Source: Cytidiella melzeri
Taxonomy: Eukaryota > Basidiomycota > Agaricomycetes > Polyporales > Irpicaceae
DNA: 64,000 bases
Direction of reading: 5' to 3'
NCBI GenBank assembly: GCA_022592445.1
Contig: JABYQR010000144.1
Location: 40,172 to 104,171 of the forward strand
The notes beneath the pieces are model-generated. The model was given only the letters and a program-made list of their open reading frames with translations, was not told the DNA's origin and made no database searches. Made by a program: the position numbers and the translations under genes. This document shows, piece after piece, positions 1 through 12,143 of this stretch (positions within the stretch are counted from its first letter, which is position 1; each line of letters opens with the position of its first letter).

Positions 1-335
1 AAAATGATTCCACACCGGATCGTTGGCGACGTCACGACGCGCAATGTTCTCATGGTTCAGCTCCCTGCACATCAGCACGCAATATACAAGTTCAGTATGC
101 ATGTCAAGGGATACGGCCAAAACACCCGCACGAACCTGCGGGCTAGGTTACCCAGTGCTTCTGCGAGCTGATCCACATCGTCACGCCTCTCTTGTAGCTG
201 ATCCTCGTGATCGAGCAACTTCGAGGGGACGCGGCGAGCAGCAATATCAAGCTTATGTGGAAAGCCAGATCTCCGGGACATGGCGACTGTAGAGCCGACA
301 GCCATGGCGATAGCGACTACGCAGGTGAAACGCAT
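1..335 (-). CDS. Small secreted protein, N-terminal part (runs off left edge)
   Basis: The reading frame starts at an ATG at 335 and opens with a hydrophobic signal-peptide-like stretch (MRFTCVVAIAMAVGSTVAM). A charged Glu/Asp/Arg-rich segment with several dibasic RR pairs follows, which could be Kex2-type processing sites. An intron from about 135 to 65 (GTTCGT...TGTGCAG) keeps the frame open; exon 2 reads ELNHENIARRDVANDP and continues past position 1. A TATA-like TATATA lies near 551-556 on the minus strand, about 215 bp upstream. I do not recognise the family; short, charged secreted proteins of this form are common in basidiomycetes. The signal peptide and intron are seen in the sequence, secretion is inferred, and the C-terminus is not in the window. 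Confidence 0.6.
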
Positions 336-1026
336 GGTGAATGGGTTCGCTTTGTGAGTAGATTACAGGAAAGTGTGGAGTGGGTGATTGAAGTTTGAAC
401 AAGGGGCTGATAGAGGTGCGTGAGCGTTTTGTGCATGGGTAGAGAGAGTGGCACTTCACTCACCAACCAGTGCCTTGGAATGAAAGAATGAGAAACGATG
501 AAGAGTGTGGGCTCGGCCTGGAGGGAAAAGCGACTGGAACTGTGACCGTCTTATATACATAGCCAGCCCCGTGAAAGCACATGGCATGTATTACATGCGA
601 TACAGTGGCTATGTGCTGAGAGGCTGAGACAAACATTCTGCAGCAGGTTCCAGTGATCCCGAGACAGGAGAAAATCAAGCCTGTTTCATGTTCTGGGAGA
701 GTTAGAGAATGCTCGTCGGGTAACTTCCCGCACAGTTACCAAATTTGTGACGTTGACATGATAGTCTCATCAGCCTCACAGTCTGACAATGTGGAGACTG
801 GCACTCACACTGCCAAAAATGCACCCGCATCGCATCGCACGGCATTGTGAGGAAGTTTTGCAATTGCCGAGCTGAAGTATGGACATCAGTGGTGGCACAG
901 ACCGTGATAGATCTTGCTGAAACGTGATGTACGAAGAGCTGAAGACGAGACCTTGATAAATCTCTGACAATGTCCTCCGAAACACACGAAATAATATTAG
1001 GTGCTGTACGTGCAGTGTTAGAACAA
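336..1026. other. Intergenic region upstream of the secreted protein
   Basis: This stretch holds the presumed promoter of the secreted-protein gene at the left edge and the 3' flank of the coatomer gene. I see no convincing coding exon, RNA gene or repeat in it. Confidence 0.5.
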
Positions 1027-4000
1027 TTATGCGTCTACGTAGTCGTCGTCGTCGTCTTCTGTAGGTGCTGCAGAGCTCATAGATGTGACGGCTAGTGACA
1101 ACGACGATTTGTTAATAACTTGAGGCACACAAAATAAGGGAACTCACGATCTAACGGCAGAGGTGGGTGTTGCTTTTCTGCTGTCGACTCCCGCGACACA
1201 GCGTCTTTCCAGCCCTCTGCAAACAAGTCTGGAGTCTCGACAGGATCAGCAAGAGCACTCGCGATCTTACCACGCCCCTTCGCCTGTAACTCCAATTTCC
1301 ACGCTGTGACTGCCGCGGGCATTTTGCTGGGTGCGTAGGTCCGAGCAAACATCGCGGCTTCCGGCGCTCTTTGAGTCTTGATCAAAAGGTCGACACACTC
1401 GGCGGGTTTGCCGATTTGCAGCAACGCAGCAAACGCGAGGTTGTTTTGCCCCTTTTCCTCTAAACAGGTGTGAGATGCCTGGGTTCAGTTGAAGCATCAA
1501 AGCACGTACCGGCCTTCGCCGCGACCTTTGCGAGACCTTGACTATCACCAATGGCAAGCAGGAGCAGCATCAGGGCATTGAGATCGTTGGCTTTTTCGTA
1601 ACTATCCCGCGCCAGGTCAAAACGCCATGCAGCCAAAGCACGGTCGCCAATGGCCTTCCACTTTATCTCAGCCTCGAGCTCTGGCACTGTGCGAGCAATC
1701 TCGACAGCGGCGTCCAAGTCGTCGAGTTGTAGTGACAAGTCGAACTTGTGGTCTGGGTCTGTGGTAATTTGCAGAGCGAGCTCCTTCATATCTAGGGCAC
1801 AAGTTTTATTGCAGGCACCTGCGCAGCGAAGCTCACAACTGACCTCTGCCCTCCAAGAAGGTTGCCACTTTGTTGCGTTGCTCTTTTGGGATGTTGGGAA
1901 GTATTTCATTGGCAGCCTCCATATCGCCTCGAAGCACGGCGGTTTGATACTCGACGAGACTCAATGATAGCGAATAGCTGTAGATGTTCACATCTTTGTC
2001 TGCGAGGTAAACGCGGTTGTGTGCAGGAATGTAGCCAAGTAGATATAACGGCCTATTCATATGCAGCTGAATGTAGCTTGCGTTTGGCGGAACGAAGACA
2101 CTCACTGGTCAAGAGGTGTGATGCTGTACGACTCTGAGCCGACAAAGTAGTTGAGGCGGTTTGCTCCGTTTGTGTAGATGAAGCAGTCTCCGACCCACTT
2201 CGCAGTCTTCACACTGCGGCTATGTCAGTAAAGAACCAATTAGCTAACGCAAGGCTTACTTACCTCTCCGAAATCTCCGCCACGAGATCAAACGCCTCCT
2301 CCACGCCCTCGTCGTCAATTGGGGCACCCTCCTCTAGCTTCGCGTTGTATGCATCGCGATCAAAGCGAAGCACGTAGTAAGAGTCTTCCGCACATAACGC
2401 GACAAGTTCTCCGGTTCCTGACCAGAAGATCTATGTGGTCGATCAGCGTGTCTTCCATGAGGACATACAGCTATATTTGTTCACGTTTTTTGCGTCAACG
2501 TCTATCCTGCGCACAATCTCACCCGACTCCCAGTCCCAGAATACTACAACGCCAGACCCCCTTGCACCAAGCAAAGGTCCTCCATGCAGGCCGTCCAGTG
2601 ACCATGAGCCAGCTCCTTTCATCGGTGCGCCGCTACGCTCCTTGAAGTTCTTGAACACTCGAACCTTTGTCCGGCCTTCCAAAACCGCATACGTGTTCGA
2701 GTCTCCTGCCCACGCAAACGAGCTCCCATTACCGAACGCCTTGTTCCGCCATGCAAGGGCAGTGTAGACAATGTACTCTCCGTCACCCACAACAGTGACG
2801 AATCGTCCGTTTGGAGAATGACTGATAGATGTAGCAAAGATTTCTGTGGTGCCTATCTCCTTGATGGCCACCGGTATTCTGTTACCGTCAGCTACTTCCG
2901 CGTCTCCAATCGTCTGCACATTCGCTGACAACACGGAATTGGTGCGCGTGTAGATGAGCTTGCCAGTGGGGTCCATGCTGAAAGAAGGTTCGTCGCGACC
3001 TAGCTAGTAACGGGCAGGCTGAGAAGGGAACCTATAATCAGAGTGAACAAAACTCACTTTCACAACAATGACACCCTCGTCGTATCCTACTGCAACCTCG
3101 TTGGTGCTCTTGCGCAGAGCGACACACCACGCTCTCTCCAGCGCGTAGCTCAGGGTGTTTTCGAGACGGTAGGTACCACTATTCCACAGCTTTACAGTGC
3201 CGTCTTCACCACCGCTAATTATGAGAGGAAGGGTAGGGTGGAACACAGCGAAAAGAACGTTGTTCGTATGGCTCTCCATGGTTTGAACGCAGCTCTTGCT
3301 CAAATAGTCCCAAATCTTGACGGTTTTGTCGTCGCTGGCTGTCACGAGATATGGCTTGTCAGCTCCGGGGTAAAACTCGACATAGTTGACACCCTTGTCG
3401 TGTGCTTCCATGGTAAAGTTGGCGGACGATGAGCCGAGGGACCACATTTTCACCGTGCGATCCAAACACGCGGAGGCGAAGGTATTGGTATCTTTCGGGT
3501 TGACGGAGATATTCATGATATAGTGCGTGTGTCCCTCGTATGTCTGAATGGGATCATGCAAGTATCAGCACGACGGGAACCGTAATCGGGACACTAGGCG
3601 CACTTGAATACATCTCCACTGTTTGTCCCAGTCCCATGCCTTGATCGTCATATCATCACTTCCGGTCAAAACAATGCTTGCGGTAGGATGCACAGTCAAG
3701 CAGCGGATATAGTCTGGGTGGGCCTCGAAAGTGGCCACCTTTTCATGCGTATTGTAGTTGAAGACGCGTAACTGGAAATCATCGGAGCCAGCTACGAACC
3801 AATTTTTGCGAGGAATGAAGCGAACACATCGGACGGGGACATCAGCGACTTCAAATGTCTTCACCAGGGAGCCCGTTTCGTGGTTGTAGATGTTGACCGA
3901 GCCGTTGTAGAGACCGGTGAGCAGCCACGGCTCCGTCGGATGGAAATCGACGCCTTTGACGCGATCCGAGCGAGTGAATAGTTTCCTCTGCAATTCAACT

Positions 4001-4055
4001 CAGCACAGACAGTTTGCACAGATTCCAAGCTACATACGTTGACGTCCAGGAGCAT
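1027..4055 (-). CDS. SEC27: Coatomer subunit beta' (COPI coat)
   Basis: This is the beta' subunit of the COPI coat, which forms retrograde Golgi-to-ER vesicles and reads dilysine sorting signals. Exon 1 is tiny (4055-4038, MLLDVN); after an intron the protein continues RKLFTRSDRVKGVDFHPTEP, the near-invariant start of this family. The N-terminal half is a series of WD40 repeats (GSDDMTIKAWDWD, ASDDKTVKIWD, GGEDGTVKLWN), followed by the second propeller (2976-2265) and the alpha-solenoid (about 2105-1100). The C-terminus is acidic, DDDDDYVDA, with the stop at 1027-1029. I see at least eight exons split by short introns, e.g. 3609-3550 and 3054-3003. No break is visible. The start is fixed by family similarity and the AAAATG context. 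Its promoter region is shared with the divergent gene at 4971. Confidence 0.93.
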
Positions 4056-4970
4056 TTTGTCGCTCTGTGTCCCTTGTCGTGCTTGAAGACGTCGAGCTCG
4101 GTGCTGGTGTAATTAAGAGACGTGTACCGCATACAGACGCTAGATCCTTACTCTGACCTGTTACCGTGGGAACATCTCTGGTATCGGCTCTTCCCACGGT
4201 AAGCTTTGGTAAGGATGCGAGACTCTTTTTTTTTGCTCAAGCTTCAAGTTACCTTTGTGTACGTCGACGAAGTGCGGTGGACGGTACGACATACTGTACT
4301 TCTGGTCTTCGCATCTCTTCCCAAACTACCGTCAGCTAGCTTTGCCGACCACGGGGGCCGCTGAGATTGACTCGCCACCTGCACTGCATGTTGCGTGCTG
4401 GATGCGTTGGATATCTGGCTTCATTTCCGGCCTCCCATCGTCGTGTACTGGACGTAATCGCAACGTGTTGCGTGTTCATATCATCTACCTGCCGTTGTTT
4501 CGAAACTTTTCTAACGCGTGGCACCAGGGTCATCTACATCTACATGTCTACAGGTTTTTCATCGTGAGCATTCGTGTTTGCCACTCGGCTTAGTGTGTCG
4601 TGTGAGTTCATGTTGCAGCTGTTCGACGTATCCGCAGATTCTCGACTCATGTGTTCAGAGCTCTCTCACATCATACATAATGCGGTTTATGTACGAATAC
4701 TTTGTCAAGCGCTACACGTGTTTCACACGTTGTACGAGACGAAGCGCAACAATCGTGCCCCCAAGGCGAGCACTGTGGGATCATCATGTCGCGCAGTTCT
4801 GGCACAGGTATGTCGTCGGGAGCGTGCATAGGTGCCTTCGTCCTCGATGCAGCCTTCAGGCAACTAGCCCCAATCTCAAGTATATATACCACTTGAGATT
4901 GGGGCCTGTCGCCTAGAATATCTCACATACACTCTCCTTCCTCTCGCTATACTACAACTTTCTACCTACG
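4056..4970. promoter_or_regulatory. Divergent intergenic region with a TATA-centred inverted repeat
   Basis: This 0.9-kb region separates two divergently transcribed genes. Near its right end two perfect 15-bp arms (4867-4881 and 4891-4905) flank a 9-bp spacer; the TATATATA tract spans the left arm and spacer. The tract lies about 85 bp before the ATG at 4971, a reasonable TATA-box position. I see no credible coding exon here. Confidence 0.5.
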
Positions 4971-7900
4971 ATGGCTTCGCCAGTGATTCCGCCTACTACC
5001 CCACCGGTTTCGCCTCCATCGAGGCCGTCGTCACCTTCACCTTCTCGGAGCGGGCTCCGTACGCTGGCACGTATGGGTACCATGCTCAGACGAAACTCTT
5101 CTGGCTTTGGCTTCGGTCGTCAGTCTCTCTCTCGATCGCAATCCAAGAGCTCTTTGCGCGGAAAGGAAGCATCCTCTGATGAAGCTACTGCTCTACCTAG
5201 CCCAGTCGCAGAATCTCCTGTTCGCGAGGCTCAGGCCAACGCAACGGAGACATCTGTCCAGGCTGAGCCTTCACCTCTTTCACAGGAAATCAAGACTGCT
5301 GCCGACGCTTCTCCAGCCCCTGTCGCTGTACCCCCTCTCACTGCTGAGCCCGAACCCGTCGTTACGTCCACACCTCAGCAAGCCGAGGTAGCCTCAGAGC
5401 CCGCAACAGAGAAAGAGTCGGTCCCAGTCTCCGAGGTCGCGAGTGCTACTGTCGCGCCTGAGCCGGCGCCGGAGAAGCGTGTCGTCGTTGTCTCTCCTAG
5501 TGAGGAAGTTGTCGCGAGTCCAAATTACATTTCCAACTCGATTGAAGCCACGGGTCCAACACCTCCTCCCGCCACTGAAGAGCGAGCACCCGATTACTTC
5601 GCATGGAGCGATATGCCAGAAATTGCAAAGAAGAAGCCGTCTGCGTCCTCACTGGCAGCTGACAAACCTGCACCTACCGTAGCTGCTCCTGAACCTCCAG
5701 CAGATGTATACGCATCTGCTCCTACGCAACTACCTGTGACGGCAGCACAGGAAGCTGAACCTGTCAGCCAAGTCGTTCCTCCTCCTCAAGTCCAGCAAGC
5801 TCCTGTAGACCCTTACGCAGCTTCAGCAGCAGACTCCTTTGCCTGGAAGGATGACGCCTACGTACCCAAGGCGGTGGGGAAGCAACCATCTCGCGAACAG
5901 TTTGTCGCTTCGCCAGAACAGACCACCATAACCCTGTCAAGACCCCCATCGCGTGAAGTCCTTGCCGCTTCTCCACGTTCGGTCGCTATTACGTTGTCCC
6001 CTAAAGCAAGCAAATCTTCGCTTGCTTCGTCATATGGGCAGGTCGCCAGCGCCTCCTCTGGTAGGAGACGTGTTTCGGTCTCTCTCGATCCCGAAGAAGG
6101 AAAGCGTGGGCGTAGTAGCTCTAGGCAAAGTATCCGGTGGGTGCATATATTGCATTATGTTGACACAGAGTACTCAACATTTGCCGCTTCTGTGATGCAG
6201 GATTCAATTCGAGGATAACTACGCCGATCCATTTGCAGACCCGCCAGTCAGCAACCAGATGGCTGTGCCCAAGCACGCTCTTTCGCCAATCTACAGCGTT
6301 AATTTCCCCGAGTAAGCCTGATAAACTTGCTTTCGCTATTTGGGTAATGACCTCTTATAGTAGTACGGAGGTGACACCGGCACCAATGACTGAAGCACCA
6401 GAGTCGGTCTTTTTCCCACAGCCTGGGACACAGGCTGCTTCAGAGAAAATGCCGACACCAATATCGATGCCTCTGCCCTCATTGAATGAGGTCTCCGCCT
6501 CTAGGTAAGTTCACAGCTGACAATCGTTCGTGATAACCACCTGATAGCCGCTATAGGACAATACGTGAGGTACCTTCGGCATATAGCATCGGTCAGAGCA
6601 CAACTGGTCCTGTGGATCACGCGCCACGTGAGACTGAGTGAGTCCCAGATTTCCCAAAACCACAAACGATATGTGCTAAGATCACGTTCCTCGCAACAGT
6701 GAACGTCTCCCTCTTCTTCCTCGAGGAATGCCGGTCCCAGATATCGGCGCCTCAAAGGCACCCGTCGAACCGTTGGCATTCAACGACATCGACATCACTA
6801 TCCATCAGTCCAGAGGAATGCCTTGGCCATCTATGGATCGCAGCTATAAGACTCTTGGCTGGGTCGAACACCTTCTCCCTGATAGCTCGCTTTACTACTC
6901 TCATCGCAACCTCCGAGTGGTCACCGAAGTCGATTTGCGTAACGCCAAAAAGCTCGAAGCTGTCTCGCAATACTTGGACAAGAAGCGACCAAGCGAGCCA
7001 GCTCTCCCGCCACCAGGGTGGGAACTATGGCTCCGTGATAACAGCAAGTTGGCATTCGACTTTATCCCGGTTCAGTGCTGGATTAGCCATAAAGACCGGA
7101 TCTTGACTATGGACCCGCCGATGACGCCTGCTGGGGAGATTGTCGCAGGACTTTCGGATGATGACCGTGAGTGTCTTGGTTGTTCATGCGACATGCTGCT
7201 GGTCCTCATGATGTTGTTTAGGTGTCGACGTGGAATATCGGTACTGGACCTATGTCGAGAGCCACCCTGCCCATGAGCCTCTGCCGGCCAACGCTCATGC
7301 CGAGGCATTGGATGCGCTTACTTGGTGTTATACAGGTATGTGTAGTCAAGGGCCTGATCGGCAAGAATCACACAGTCGCGCTATGCATGATTCCCCGCCG
7401 AAACAGATGATTCGGCGCTGTCTTCCACAGTGACCTGTTCCGCTTTGGCGGGGGGTCATAAGGCGACTATAGCATGCGGAGCCGATTAGGCCATAAAGCG
7501 GAGGTCTTTCAGTGCTGATACGTTTTTTTCAGAATGTTTGCTTCCTTCGGAGCGGACTGTCCCTCCAGCATTCACTCCTCAAGAGTGTCAAGAACTCATG
7601 ACCCTCTTGAAGGCAGGCAGTAATGGGTCTCCGGGCAACACCATCGTGCACAACCGTATCGTAGCACGAGTACTCTTGCGTCAAGGTCCGCGCAAATTCT
7701 GTTCCGCTCCTTCCACGTATTGACTCTTTACCAGCTCAATGGCGTCAACACTACTTCCGCCCGGCAAAGCCTCTTCCCAATGAGTTCAGCAAAGGCCCTG
7801 TCCCTCAGTCTGCCAATCGTCGTATGACGTTCCGCCGCGCTGTTCTGGACGTCGTTATGTCGATCCTGTGCCTTGGTATACCTTACTTGTTCATGGACCG

Positions 7901-8510
7901 CTCAAATCGCCATCGTGTAGATGAAGAAAGCGGGTTGCGTAGCCAAGGGCCGTTCCTCATCATCAGCAGTTGTGCGTGTCTAGTGGTACGTCGTACAACA
8001 TGTTGCCGCGTTTTGCCTTGAAGTCTCACCAGTTGCTACCAGGCTGCGGTGATTCTAAGCGCATCAGTCACGTTGTTGACCCTACCAGGTCTCGACGATC
8101 TCGCACGACTGGCTGGGATGATTGCCATCCTCTTCTCCGCGTCTAGCATGGTCTCATCAGTCGTCGCGCTGTTCAAGTTCAAAGCAGATATGGAGCGTAC
8201 GGTGGTCTATGTTGGCGGTGAGGGCCTCATGATTCTCTCGGTAAGCGCCGCTCTTCTTCATCGTCTGCATCATGCTAATACGTCGGAGCAGAAACGCAGC
8301 ATAGTGATGTCCCTCCCCGTTGTGTTCCTAGCTTGGGCGATCGCTGCGTTCGTCACGGGTATCACGTTCTATTCCTTCCGCGGAGTCACTCTTACTAGCA
8401 AGGCTATCGTAACACAACCGTTCGTGGATTACACGCACTGGGTTGTGGTAGGCGGGCTTGGAGCACTGGCGGGTATCTTACTTGTTACGGTCTTCGCAGC
8501 GAGGAGGTAG
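4971..8510 (+). CDS. WW-like, Ser/Pro-rich membrane protein of basidiomycetes
   Basis: This is a ten-exon gene; main junctions are 6136/6201, 6311/6361, 6504/6557, 6637/6700, 7166/7222 and 7335/7533. Residues 1 to about 390 are low-complexity Ser/Pro/Ala/Glu sequence with basic Ser-rich motifs. The middle holds a WW-like segment (LPPPGWELWLRDNSKLAFDF) and a conserved block around DVEYRYWTYVESHPAHEPLP. The C-terminal ~200 residues contain about four hydrophobic segments (LDVVMSILCLGIPYLF, PFLIISSCACLV, the 8049-8240 block, VVFLAWAIAAFVTGITFYSF), so the protein is likely membrane-bound with a cytosolic N-terminus. Hypothetical proteins of this layout are, from memory, widespread in agaricomycetes; I know no assigned function. 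Intron 7336-7532 is about three times the usual size because it holds a decayed MITE. The stop is TAG at 8508-8510. Confidence 0.8.
7336..7532 (+). other. Enlarged intron containing a MITE relic
   Basis: The donor is GTATGTG after codon WCYT and the acceptor is TTTTTTTCAG before ECLLPSER. The intron is 197 nt, while others in this gene are about 50-60 nt. The excess is almost exactly the MITE relic at 7350-7492, so the insertion appears to be removed by splicing. Confidence 0.75.
7350..7492. mobile_element. PIF-Harbinger-type MITE, decayed copy in an intron
   Basis: The left end reads GGGCCTGATCGGC and the right end is the near complement GCCGATTAGGCC. Inner arms share the CCCCGCC / GGCGGGG motif with the better-preserved copies at 22731-22891 and 60258-60692. 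The terminal TTA duplication is no longer recognisable and the right terminus has lost a C, consistent with an old insertion. Confidence 0.65.
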
Positions 8511-8760
8511 TCGCGTGTATGATTTGGACCTGCGCAATTGTGTCATGATCTTCCTTCGCATCGACGTGCTGTATCGACTATGCTGCATATGTATTCTATG
8601 TCGCTCGTTGTATTTTATTGATATGACTTTCTCGAATCGAGTTCCTGATCAAACTTGAGCGCTTCCACGCAAACGTGGCCATGGGGCGTTTAACTGTTCC
8701 CTCCCTCGCTTCAGTTACGACCACCAGCCACCGTCGGAACACAGACTCACTGGCCACTAT

Positions 8761-10353
8761 GGCGAAGACACAGGACAGTTTTATGTTCACTGTTGGGAAA
8801 CTAGGTGCGCGACACAGTCCCTCTCGCGATTTTCCCACACTTACGTCCATGTAGATGCTGGCATGGCTGTAGGCTTCCGCGTTATTATTTTGACGCGTTC
8901 TTGGTGTTGACGAGTACAGAGATAGATCCTGCTCGGCGAACGGGCACATCTCATCGAATTCCCATCGCTCCTTCTGCCACCTGGTGCCACGACGGGGTCC
9001 ATAGTCAATATATCCGTACAGCAGAACCACACCGAAGAGAAGAAACGCGACACAGAGTTTTGGAACTTGCAGAATGATATTCTCGCGACGTATGGGACTA
9101 GGACTCCAGAGAATCCCAAACTTGAAGTGCGTACTTGTATACTGTTGTGGAACGAATGGCACATCTTCAATGTTGATTCCAGCTTCGTAATGTCACACAA
9201 ACGTCCGTTACGTTGGAATGGCCCGCGCTACAGCTCGCCACGGCCAAACTCCGCTCTCTGGATATCTATCGCAACCGCCAACGGCTTGCCGCCATTCCAT
9301 CACCATCCACCAACACTTCGACCAAACTCTCTGGTCTGCAGCTGGATACTGAATACACCTTCCAGCTGATCCTCCGTACGACTTCTGGGACATTCCCCTC
9401 CAATGTGCTTCATGTTCGTACACATACGATGACAGATACCTCCGGGATCTGTGTGTGTTTCGGTACAGTCCAAGATCCTTTGTTACTGGAGAATGCGAAG
9501 ACGGCACTGAGGGATATGGGTGCGAAGTGGAGTGACAAGATACAAATCGACACTACCCATTTTGTATGTACAACTCCTGCGACGACACCCGCTGGCGCGG
9601 ATGTTACGGGGAGCCTTGCAAATGCCCCAGGTGTCGAATACCAAAAGGCTTTGCAAATGAGCATTCCGGTAGTTCAGCCGACATGGGTCCTTGCTTGCCA
9701 CTCAGAAAGAAAGTCAGTGCTCAGCCTCGTCAATAATATATAAGAGAATTCATGAGACTCACTTTTGCTCTCCTAGGATGATGCCTATACACCCTTACTA
9801 CCTCGGAGCATCCCCTGTCCCTGCACACAGCGCGTCATACGGACGACCGCAATCCATGTCTCAAGCAAGCATCTCTTCCTCAGCAACCCGCACCTCGTCT
9901 CCAAACACACCAAGATCTGCAAACCGTCAATCCATGCCTCCCCCCTTCCGCTCGGCAGGCTCCCCTACAGTTGCAACTCAAACGCAAAGTCCGCCTCGCA
10001 CGTTCGAGGCAACGCCAGAAGAACCACACGAAGAACACGAGGACGAATCTATCAAAGCTAAACACACGCGTACGGGCACAATGTCCAAGGACTTCCGCTT
10101 CCCTCCTCCCGCACAAGAGGCACCGCCTCCTCTTCCTGAAATACCTGTGTCGAGGAGTGACAGGCCTGCGTCGCCGCGTGGGCCCGCGTACCACGCGTCG
10201 TCGGACACAGAGGAAGTCTCGTTGACTCCTCTTCCGGTTATTCCCTCCACTGTGGAAGTACCACCGCCGCCTCCTATTGAGAAAGAGCGTAGTCCTGCTG
10301 CTGCAGATATGGATGAGGACGTTGGCGAGACAGAGGAGATCTCGTTGAACTAG
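8761..10353 (+). CDS. CHS5: Chs5-type exomer subunit (FN3 + BRCT)
   Basis: Chs5 is the scaffold of exomer, the coat that carries chitin synthase and other cargo from the trans-Golgi network to the plasma membrane. I read five exons: 8761-8806, 8855-8868, 8926-9126, 9183-9712 and 9777-10353. Exon 2 is a 14-nt micro-exon; it and its borders restore the family signature KLDAGMA before HLIEFPSLLLPPG. Next comes the helical segment ending FWNLQNDILATYGTRTP, then an FN3-like domain (TSVTLEWPALQLA ... LQLDTEYTFQL) and a BRCT domain (ICVCFGTVQDPLL ... VQPTWVLACHSERK). The last exon is a Pro/Ser/Glu-rich tail, typical of the family. It lies in the same orientation only about 250 bp after the previous gene. 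Identification is strong; splice sites are my reading. Confidence 0.88.
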
Positions 10354-10707
10354 TTACATAGTCTAATAGATGTATACCCATGCCGATCCCGCAAGCTGGA
10401 ATATCATCCTTCTTGAGCTTTGCATTCTAGATCTGGTCACAAAATTATATGCCACCGGTGTCACACTGTTGTATATAGTTTTGTGTTGTATAAATGCACA
10501 CCTAGCGTTATATTACAGGATTATACATAGAGACACATAGATAACGAAACAACAGGAGACAACAACGTACTTGTTCTACAGCGAACTGGTTGGATAGCAG
10601 AGCATTTGCGAGATGGTGACGATGAATGTACAGGAGCCGTGTGTTTGTACTGTGCAGTGCTACGTGACGCAATTATAACAGAAGAAACAGCCGTAGAACG
10701 TGATTCA
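10354..10707. other. Convergent 3' intergenic region
   Basis: This is the AT-rich tail-to-tail spacer between CHS5 (+) and the next gene (-). I see no gene or repeat in it. Confidence 0.5.
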
Positions 10708-11831
10708 TTAAGGTGAAGGTGTCCTACGACCGACGCTTTCCCAGGCTGACAAGTCGTCGCTCCCAATGTCTGAGATCTCGAAAGCATCCTCAAAATTGAG
10801 AGCAGGGCTGAACATACCAGAGCGGAGAGATGGAGAAAGAACAGCAAAGTCACTCTCAGAGGCCGCAAATAAGGGCGAATCTGGGGACATGCGTGGACTC
10901 GCAAAATTTGGCGACAGGGGGTGCTGGATATCTGAGAACGGAGAAGTCGCAAGAGAGTACGGCTGATCAGCCGCCGCAACCAAGGGGGATACGCCGTGAG
11001 AACGTGGAGGGGAAACAGCGTCGTAAGTTGTGCTGCGTCCACCGTCTGAGAACGCAGATGTGCCTCGAAAATTGGATCTCGAGCTACGAGGACCGATGAC
11101 AGCTGGCGTAAACGAGCTTTGCGTGGAGTCAGAACTAGCAGTAGGACTACCAAATCCAGAGGGCAGCTGAGCCGGTGAAGTTGACTGAGACTGAAGAGCG
11201 GATTGTAGAGTGTCTGCGCGAACGGGTATTCTCGGTAAGGGGCTGTATATCGTCGGCGGCGTAGAAAGGTCCCTAAACTCTGTAGCGACTGGCGAAGACG
11301 GGGAAGTCGTGCTTGGAGTACGGGTTGAGGGAGATATGGGATCATACGGAACAAACACGTTTGACTGCATAGCAGACCTCTAATCAGCGGACCAAAAAGC
11401 CACCTTTGAATGGATGGCCACGAACCTCGTCCAAGACATAGCTTGCTGTGTTAGTGCGACGTCTCAAGGTCGCATTCTCTTGGGAGCTCTGCCATTCTGC
11501 GGTCTCTCTCGCAACAAGATTCTGCATTTCGGTGGAGACGCCGCCCGAGCTACCGTCCCCGTCCTCGTCCCCGTCCGGGGAGGCATCCGAACGAGCTTTC
11601 TCGCGAGCTGGTACCAACACCGGGTGTCTCCGTCGAGTTTCTCGCCATGCGCTCAATCTAGGAGCGATGTGGGGATCATAAACGAACTGACGGGACATGC
11701 CCCTCAGCATTCGTGCCCCAAGAACAAGCTGATAAGAGAGGTGGCCTCACCTCCTTGATAACTATGACAGCGACGGCAGTTCCGAATACAGCAGCCACGA
11801 TGGAGGCAGCAGCTGCCAGTGGACCGGGCAT
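10708..11831 (-). CDS. Hypothetical single-pass membrane protein with Ser-rich tail
   Basis: The proposed start at 11831 gives MPGPLAAAASIVAAVFGTAV, a short N-terminus leading into one hydrophobic segment. A basic/acidic region follows (ARMLRGMSRQFVYDPHIAPRL ... SPDGDEDGDGSSGG), then a helical stretch (LVARETAEWQ). After a clear intron (GTTCGT...GATTAG, about 11444-11387) comes a long Ser/Pro/Thr-rich tail ending SVGRRTPSP at 10708. The join between the membrane exon and the LVLGARM exon needs an intron of only 22 or 34 nt (donor GTGAGG or GTTATC, acceptor TTATCAG), so the extreme N-terminus is uncertain. I do not recognise the family. Confidence 0.6.
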
Positions 11832-12143
11832 GGCGATGGTGGTGGTCGGACAACAACTGTCTTGGGACAGCTCTGTGTGGCCGGGCTTTCCTGAGTCCAG
11901 CCGAGAGACGCGTGCCGAGGCGGAAGCAAATTCGCACCCCCACCAGTTTCAGCGCACACTCAAATTTACTCTACACGAGTCAAAATGTAATCTTATAGTC
12001 CCAAAGAGCGTTCATTACAGAGCTATATATATCTATGCAAGGGGATGCGAGAAAGTCCAGTTATGCAGTGCGTATGAGATACGTAAAGTCCAACATGTCC
12101 GAGAGCAAAGTCCAAGGAGCGACAAAATGCGGATAACCAGAAT
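11832..12143. other. Spacer between same-strand genes
   Basis: This 0.3-kb stretch holds the 3' end of the chitin synthase transcript unit and the upstream region of the membrane-protein gene; nothing else is visible. Confidence 0.45.
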
